A stretch of 25,799 nt of DNA. Origin: Pelomyxa schiedti. Lineage: Eukaryota > Evosea > Pelobiontida > Pelomyxidae. The notes beneath the pieces are model-generated. The model was not told the origin of the DNA, made no database searches, and worked only from the letters and a program-made list of their open reading frames with translations. Shown one piece after another: positions 20,457 through 25,799 of the stretch (positions within the stretch are counted from its first letter, which is position 1; every line of letters begins with the position of its first letter). The DNA is taken from contig JAHLWZ010001044.1 in assembly GCA_020536535.1 (NCBI GenBank), positions 1 through 25,799 of the forward strand, read 5' to 3'. The position numbers were made by a program, and so were the translations under genes.

Positions 20457-20463
20457 CACTACA

Positions 20464-21702
20464 ATGTCGGCCTTGCAAGTATCTGCCGATCAATTCCCGG
20501 AACCACTTCGGTGTGATGGCCCTCCTTTCGAAACATTAAGCCACAATGAAATGCAAGAGCCGGAGGAAATAGCTCGGTACGCATCGGAACAGCTGGTGAT
20601 CGTAGAGGCAGCTATCACCGTATGAGGCCTTTTCTTCTTTTTTTTTTCTAATGTTGGAGGCTGACAGGCATGCGGACTGACTGAAGAACTGCTACGTGCA
20701 CGTGAGGAGCTCATGGAGACGGCGAAGATGGCAGCGCAGCTATCTGCGTTGATCGTGGCGGGATCCCATAACCCGCAACCTCCCCATCGCGACGGCGGCT
20801 CCGCTGGGACTAAAAATGGTGGCAACGAAGAGGAGCCGGGTGAGTGCGTGAATTTCGGTGACCGAGGAAGGGATAATGGGAGTGGTGATGTCGGATCCAA
20901 TTCATCAGAGGTTATAGATCTGACTGGGGATACAGAGAATTTGTGTGAGGGTGGGAGTGTGTCGAACGACATGTTTGCAAAGGGCTTTGCAGAATTCACT
21001 GGATTGAAAAACGATGGGGATGACTGCCACCGCGCACCGTGTTGTTCAACGGTGGGGGTGAAGTTCATTTTTGGAAGTGTCTTGGATCCAGAGAGACCAG
21101 TTGCATGTTGTGTGAACAATGACTCACGTGAGGGTGAAGGCGACTGTTATGACTCAAACTGGGCAACTGATGATGACAAATGTTGTACCGCCGAGAACTT
21201 TCCGCCTTTTGGTGAGAAAATCGCCACTGAGGAGAGTGTATGTAAAAATAGTACCTCTTGCAAACAAACCTTTGCTGGATGGGAAAAATATACCCGCGGA
21301 GTAGGGTCTAAGCTAATGCTCAAAATGGGATACATAATGGTAAGCAATACGATCTCTAAGTATTTATTTTGTAGCCATTTCAAACCTTTACTAACATGAT
21401 TCAAGGGAACAGGATTGGGTGCATCACAGAAAGGCCGCATCACCCCTGTACCAGTAACCATTGTGAGAAAGGAGAATGCTATGGTGGGCTTGGGGCACAA
21501 AAAGCGGGACCCTACTTCCCAGAAGCGCACACCAAAGAAGAAGAGCACACCTACTGACCCCACTGTCTTCCACCTTATGAACAGATTATTTGACACTGGC
21601 AGTACAGCCCAAAGACCAGGTGCAACACAACCACCCACACCTCCTTATGAGTCTCCACACCCCAGACCCCCAGCAACTAAAAAAAGAAGAAGCTGGTTCT
21701 AG
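20464..21702 (+). CDS. ZGPAT-like G-patch protein with SUMO-interaction motif
   Basis: Three exons (20464-20619, 20668-21339, 21406-21702) give about 374 residues. The N-terminal helix (EEIARYASEQLVIVEAAIT, then LTEELLRAREELMETAK) resembles the N-terminal coiled coil of ZGPAT. The middle is acidic and disordered with a strong SUMO-interaction motif, SSEVIDLTGD. A G-patch follows: WEKYTRGVGSKLMLKMGY, split by an intron, then GTGLGASQKGRITPVPV and GLGHKK. G-patches recruit and activate DEAH-box RNA helicases such as DHX15, mostly in splicing. The C-terminus is basic and Pro-rich and ends in KKRRSWF, a likely nuclear signal. I do not see the CCCH zinc finger or Tudor-like segment of animal ZGPAT, though the middle has several CC pairs. 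Starts at 20464 and 20551 are both in phase. Confidence 0.85.
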
Positions 21703-21705
21703 TTT

Positions 21706-21718
21706 AGTCCAGAGGACT
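21706..21718. other. Short hairpin after the G-patch gene
   Basis: AGTCC (21706-21710) and GGACT (21714-21718) flank AGA, 3 nt after the stop. The stem is only 5 bp and weak alone; it is listed because of its position relative to the other post-stop hairpins. Confidence 0.4.
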
Positions 21719-21777
21719 TCAACAAGTTTTAGTTTGCCAGCTCTAGTTTTTTTTTGCATGGGATAAAACATACCAGA

Positions 21778-22597
21778 TTACAAGGCCAGGCCTGGTGTTG
21801 TGGGGGTGTTCAGGTCAAGCAACTTCTGTGACAGTTCTTCAAAGAGAGAGCTAACTCCGTCTCCAGTTTTGGAGCTTACTCTCACGACAAGTGTATGAAG
21901 ATTCTTCTTTGGCGTGGATGACAGGAAATCAGTAACTATGGCAGGACTGATCCACGTGGGAGTTGTCCCTTCCAAGTCTATCTTGGTACCCACAATCACG
22001 ATCACCTTGAAGTCCCATGCTTCAACACAAGTGGTGTACCAATTCTTCATTGTATCAAAAGATTTCAGGTCAGTCGCATCATACACTAAGCCATATTCTA
22101 AGTTTGGTTACATAATAACAAATCGTACCCAGAACCGCCACATCATACTGCCGGTATGTAGTAGGTGTCAGTGCCCGATCCCTATCTGTTTACTTTCCTT
22201 TGTCGGCAGTCTTCACAAGAAAAAGAGGGGAATTCAACCTCTGCCACTCGTATCCCAGAGCTTATAAAGGTTAAGGCCCGGTAAGACAGTTATTTAATAT
22301 GCACCTGGTACTTGACGACTCTATCTCCAACAGTGACGGTGTGTTGCAAAAACGAAGAGCTGAAATCAAATTAGCCCTGAATACAAATGGGCACACATTG
22401 CCTGTTTGGCAGGAAACAACTCACCATACTGTAGACAAGTACTCCTCCATGAACTCTCCCTTCACCTTCTTTATTAACAAACAAGTCTTGCCACAAGCCT
22501 GTGAGCCCAACAACACAACTTTAGCACCGGCAGTCAACCACCCACTCTCAACAGGTTTGGCACTGGGGACTGCTGGTGCACTACTTGTTGCTCCCAT
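21778..22597 (-). CDS. Rab-like small GTPase with N-terminal myristoylation motif (ARA6-like layout)
   Basis: Five exons (22597-22425, 22359-22305, 22260-22239, 22185-22129, 22085-21778) give about 204 residues. The P-loop GSQACGKT is at residues 31-38, switch I Thr in LSTV, the G3 motif is WDTSGR, G4 is GTKIDL and G5 is VSSKTG. G3 has Arg where Gln normally drives GTP hydrolysis, and G4 has Thr for the usual Asn, so cycling may be slow. The protein ends PTTPGLAL with no Cys, so the usual Rab prenylation is impossible. The N-terminus MGATSS fits the N-myristoylation consensus (Gly2, Ser6). Plant ARA6/RABF1 and apicomplexan Rab5b have this layout and act on endosomes. It begins 88 bp from the Ku80 stop on the same strand. 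Exon 3 is only 22 nt. Confidence 0.88.
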
Positions 22598-22684
22598 GTA
22601 GTTGTTGCTTATCCAGCAACGGACGACGGTTAGTTGTTTGGTTAAGGGAAGCAGAACAAAAAATGGTCTTTTGAAACAGCTCTA

Positions 22685-25600
22685 TCATTCTATCATGTCT
22701 AGCAGTTGATCGGCTCCTGGTTCGTCAGGAGCAGCGTGGGGTAGAGGTATTGTTGATAGGGTTCGGTCAACCTGTGGCGCTTCGAAGAACTGAAGGGCAT
22801 TAAGATCACAACTCAAAGGGAAATTGAGTTACCGTCGAAGCTTCCGTGAGTGAGATGCTACTGTCCGCGGATTCTTCGTCACAGATCAGAGTTAAAGCTG
22901 TATTCTCCACAATAAGTTTCCAAAATCTGACATGATTTAGGGTTTTCACTCCACAAAAAGAAGCGTTTACCCATCCCTCGTTTTCCCTTCATATCTTCTC
23001 CTTAGTTCCTTCAAGAAAGAATTGTACGCCAAAGGTTCATCCTCCTGTAATTGCAATTAAATGGGGTATCCTAAAACTGGGTGAAATAAATACCATAACA
23101 CAACCCTGCCGCAATGCTACAACACAGGAAAGTGCCTTAGCATAGTAGGTATCCCGGATGGATTCTTCAACAAGCTGGGTTATTCGCCCTTTCAGTTGGG
23201 TGATAGCTTGGTAGAAGGTGAGTGCATAAAAATGACACCAATACATACCTGTTTCAACAAAATCATCATCCCTGCGTTTTAGCATTTGCATAAAATCTCT
23301 AGCAGGATTTACAGATCCAACAGAGCCCACGGGTGCAGACACGAGTTTCTGGGTTTTAGGGGGAGAAAAAGGAGTATCAGGCTGAGAAGGGTGTGGCAGC
23401 TGGGCTTCTTTTATACCTCCAAAGACATAGCACCTCCATTAAGATTTCCATAAAGGTTCCGTCTTCCATCAGCTGCACTGTTGTCGGTATCAGACCCCTT
23501 ATTTGTGTAGGAATCAAGCTTAATATCCAGAGAGGCATCATTGAGAGTGTTCCTCCAAAACTGTTTTTGCTCGCTTTTTACTGCCGCTTCGGATTTTTTC
23601 AAGGGAAAAGATTGTTCAAACTCTGCTATTGCTGGCTCTGCTGCATCAAATAAACTCTTGAGGGGAGTCCTGTTGCGATGCATGAGAATGGCGTATTTTA
23701 CAAAGACGTCACACATCATCACAGAAGGGTCCAAATTTGGAAGAGGAAGGGTTGGTGTTAGTGCACGCTGTTGAACTGTTTGATAAAATCTTTGAAGAAC
23801 TGGATTGAATGTTTGTTTAAGCTGTAGGGCTTCCCGTGCTTCACTATTTTTTGTTGGCAGGATCATTGACAGAAAATGAAAACCTACCCTTCCTGTTCCA
23901 CTGACATTAAATCCAGAGAATGAATTAGACTTGCAGCAGCCTTTAAGTGAATCTAAATATTTGTGAGTTTGGAACTAATTACATAATAAAAGCACCTGTG
24001 AAGGGAGAATAGTTTTCCTCGTTGAAGGATTTGACGGACTCAATGGTGGGAATTGATGCTGGCGTAGGCTTTCTGCAAACGGCAAGTATTGCACATAGAA
24101 ATATTCAACATCGTGCTTGATTTCTTATCAGTAGGTTATCACCATTCACAAGCAGAGAAGTAGGTGCACACTGGGAATGCAGCAAGCCAATTTTGGGAAG
24201 GAGCGCTTTGTCTTCACATATCTCACAATGGCAACTTTTGCTGTTTCTTCAAGAGCGTGAATAAGGGCAGAAAGCGCAACAGCTGAATTATTATCGTCTG
24301 GCCATGCTACAAGAATTTCAGTTGATGAGCAGTAGTGAAATCCTAAAAAGTCGTTTTCAGCATTTTGAGAGCAAAACATGTCTTACGAGGAACAGATTCT
24401 CTATCAGCAAAACCAATAACGCATATTCGCCGGTCTTCCGGCTTTAACCGGAGAGCCTCTTCATCAATTTTGGAAAAGGGAACCTGGTTCCCTAGTTAAC
24501 ATGGAGAAATATCAAAAAGCTCCCACCAAAGTTTTTCCGTACTTGTAACCCTTGACCACTTCTTCGTTGGATACTTCTGTATCAGGGTCTTGTATTGACT
24601 GGATAATTCTTTCCTGTCTAACGGCCATCCCACTAGGTTTGGCAGCTGTGGGAATTGATTACTTCTTTCGATTAGTTACACGTACCAGACATGGCAACTG
24701 ACGATACTTTCGTGAGAGTGGGAAAGGCCTGTTTGGTGGTCTTCACAAAAGTCCACACCTGATGGATACGGTTAGTCAAATCGGCGATTGGGTTGAGTGC
24801 ACACAGGCGAGTCACCGCACCGGTATATTGAGCAAAGAACTGATTTCCATGTTTCCACGGAATGTGGAGCGCTGTAACACTCCCCTGGATCGAAGTTGTG
24901 CCATAAGTTCCAGTGCCTCAGTTACTGGAAATACAGCTCCATTTACTTTTTGCGCTATTTCATGGAGGAGAATCTCATTTGCTCGCTATTGTCGATGACG
25001 GCGAAGGTAAGAGTCGTTGTTAAATAAGAATGGAAAAAGTACTTTGTCCTCGGAAATTTCCCTTTGAGATGGATGGTCAACGTCTTCATCAAAATCTATG
25101 CCACTAGAAGTAACATTACTTAATTAGGATACGTACTGGCAAGAAGAGTTCATACATAATGTTCAGTCTAATTTCCATTGAATTAAGTCTTTCAAGGATG
25201 ACATCTAAGTTGTCTTGGAGGACAGGACACCCGCCGTCAGTGATGAGGAATATCCTTTTTTTGTATTTCTTTTTCATGGTTTTCCTAGCTATCATATCCA
25301 TGCCAACAACAAGTGCATCAATAACTGAAACAGTTATCATAGTCAGAGTAACGTACTTTACTATAAATAACAATAAAAAGTAGTGAACCAACAATCAGCA
25401 GGACATCCCCCAATATCAGTGGTGAGAGTCGATATTCTTTTCAACAGCGATAAGGTAGGACCCATCAACTCAGATATGACAGTGATGTGCTGGTACTGTC
25501 CTTCCCCTGCCAGCACGTTGTCTGTCTCCTTTGTTCCAAACAATGCAACACCCAATTCATCACTCTTCACAAACAGCAACTGCAACAAGGTCCAATGAGT

Positions 25601-25732
25601 ATACTGAATCATAAGCCAGAAAGCATCATGTACCTTCTGCTGCAAAAGTAACACTACAGCGGTTATAGCATCCCTGAACGACTTTCGTGCGCACATCGTA
25701 GTCCCAACATCCAGCAACACAACAAGCGCTTC
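22685..25732 (-). CDS. XRCC5: Ku80 (XRCC5), 5' end missing
   Basis: Seventeen exons (from 25732-25634, 25579-25393, 25324-25156, 25103-25043, 24985-24821, 24758-24686, 24645-24527, 24483-24387, 24342-24172, 24123-23996, 23940-23888, 23843-23417, 23348-23249, 23206-23094, 23044-22971, 22926-22833, 22789-22685) give 744 residues. Human Ku80 has 732. With Ku70 it rings broken DNA ends and starts non-homologous end joining. The vWA domain begins KEALVVLLDVGTTM and includes DALVVGMDMIA and IFLITDGG. The core has YKYGKTLVPFSKIDEEALR, ALSALIHALEETAKVAIVRY and KIKHDVEYFYVQYLPFAE. The helical C-terminal domain is present (GSVNPARDFMQMLKRRDD, FWKLIVENTALTLICDEE) and the tail ADQLLDMIE matches the DNA-PKcs-binding motif. 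About ten N-terminal residues are lost where the sequence folds back at 25732/25733. Confidence 0.95.
22894..22960. repeat. Inverted repeat, left arm (inside Ku80)
   Basis: These 67 bp, spanning part of a Ku80 exon (22833-22926) and its upstream intron, are the exact reverse complement of 25733-25799. This arm is in its natural coding context. Confidence 0.9.
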
Positions 25733-25799
25733 CTTTTTGTGGAGTGAAAACCCTAAATCATGTCAGATTTTGGAAACTTATTGTGGAGAATACAGCTTT
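25733..25799. repeat. Inverted repeat, right arm at the window edge
   Basis: The last 67 bp are the exact reverse complement of 22894-22960. The homology runs to the window edge and breaks inside the first visible Ku80 exon at a short shared sequence (AAGCG). It therefore interrupts the Ku80 gene rather than flanking it. Confidence 0.9.

Noticed and set aside
20014-20463. Long upstream extension of the G-patch frame
   Set aside because: It overlaps, antisense, three conserved exons of the dihydrouridine synthase, and its first codon is not ATG.
25733-25757. A splice acceptor that would extend Ku80 upstream
   Set aside because: The sequence beyond 25732 is an inverted copy of internal Ku80 sequence, so the apparent acceptor belongs to the fold-back and not to the gene.
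1-25799. CRISPR array, insertion sequence or transposase
   Set aside because: No regularly spaced repeats, no transposase or integrase motif and no terminal repeats with target duplication were seen; the only long inverted repeat is the Ku80 fold-back.

Overview
This is eukaryotic nuclear DNA from a gene-dense, intron-rich genome, most likely a free-living or uncultured protist; I cannot name the lineage. I could assemble 15 protein genes in 25.8 kb by joining exons by hand. They contain about 89 introns, most of them 40-130 nt long, and nearly all GT-AG with a CTAAC/CTAAT-like motif close to the 3' splice site. TAA, TAG and TGA all serve as stops, so the code looks standard. Several genes are ordinary housekeeping genes. 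The exon joins restore family motifs in the correct phase, so most models are firm even though no single open frame shows them.

Left part (1-10417): a purple acid phosphatase (-), an unknown coiled-coil protein (-), a FYVE-like zinc finger protein ending in an IPT/TIG domain (+), a PPP-family Ser/Thr phosphatase (+) and an NADP-dependent GAPN-type aldehyde dehydrogenase (+). Middle (10418-15686): aldose 1-epimerase (-) head-to-head with a mitochondrial serine hydroxymethyltransferase (+), then a pyrimidine 5'-nucleotidase of the UMPH-1/NT5C3 type (+). Right part (15754-25799): a four-finger ZZ/DC1-like zinc protein (-), an unknown helical protein (-), a small Cys-rich secreted or membrane-anchored protein (+), a Dus4-type tRNA-dihydrouridine synthase (-) almost touching a ZGPAT-like G-patch protein (+), a Rab-like GTPase with an N-terminal myristoylation motif (-), and an almost complete Ku80 (-).

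The genes do not form one pathway or operon. The ALDH, epimerase, SHMT and nucleotidase are metabolic. The FYVE-like protein and the Rab-like GTPase point to endosomal traffic. Ku80 points to double-strand break repair, and its DNA-PKcs-type C-terminal tail is conserved. The points most worth following are the ARA6-like GTPase, the FYVE-like+TIG fusion, the Ku80 tail, zinc-finger duplication preserved as symmetric phase-1 exons, perfect hairpins placed just after several stop codons, and a 67-bp inverted copy of Ku80 sequence at the right edge that looks like an amplification or assembly fold-back.
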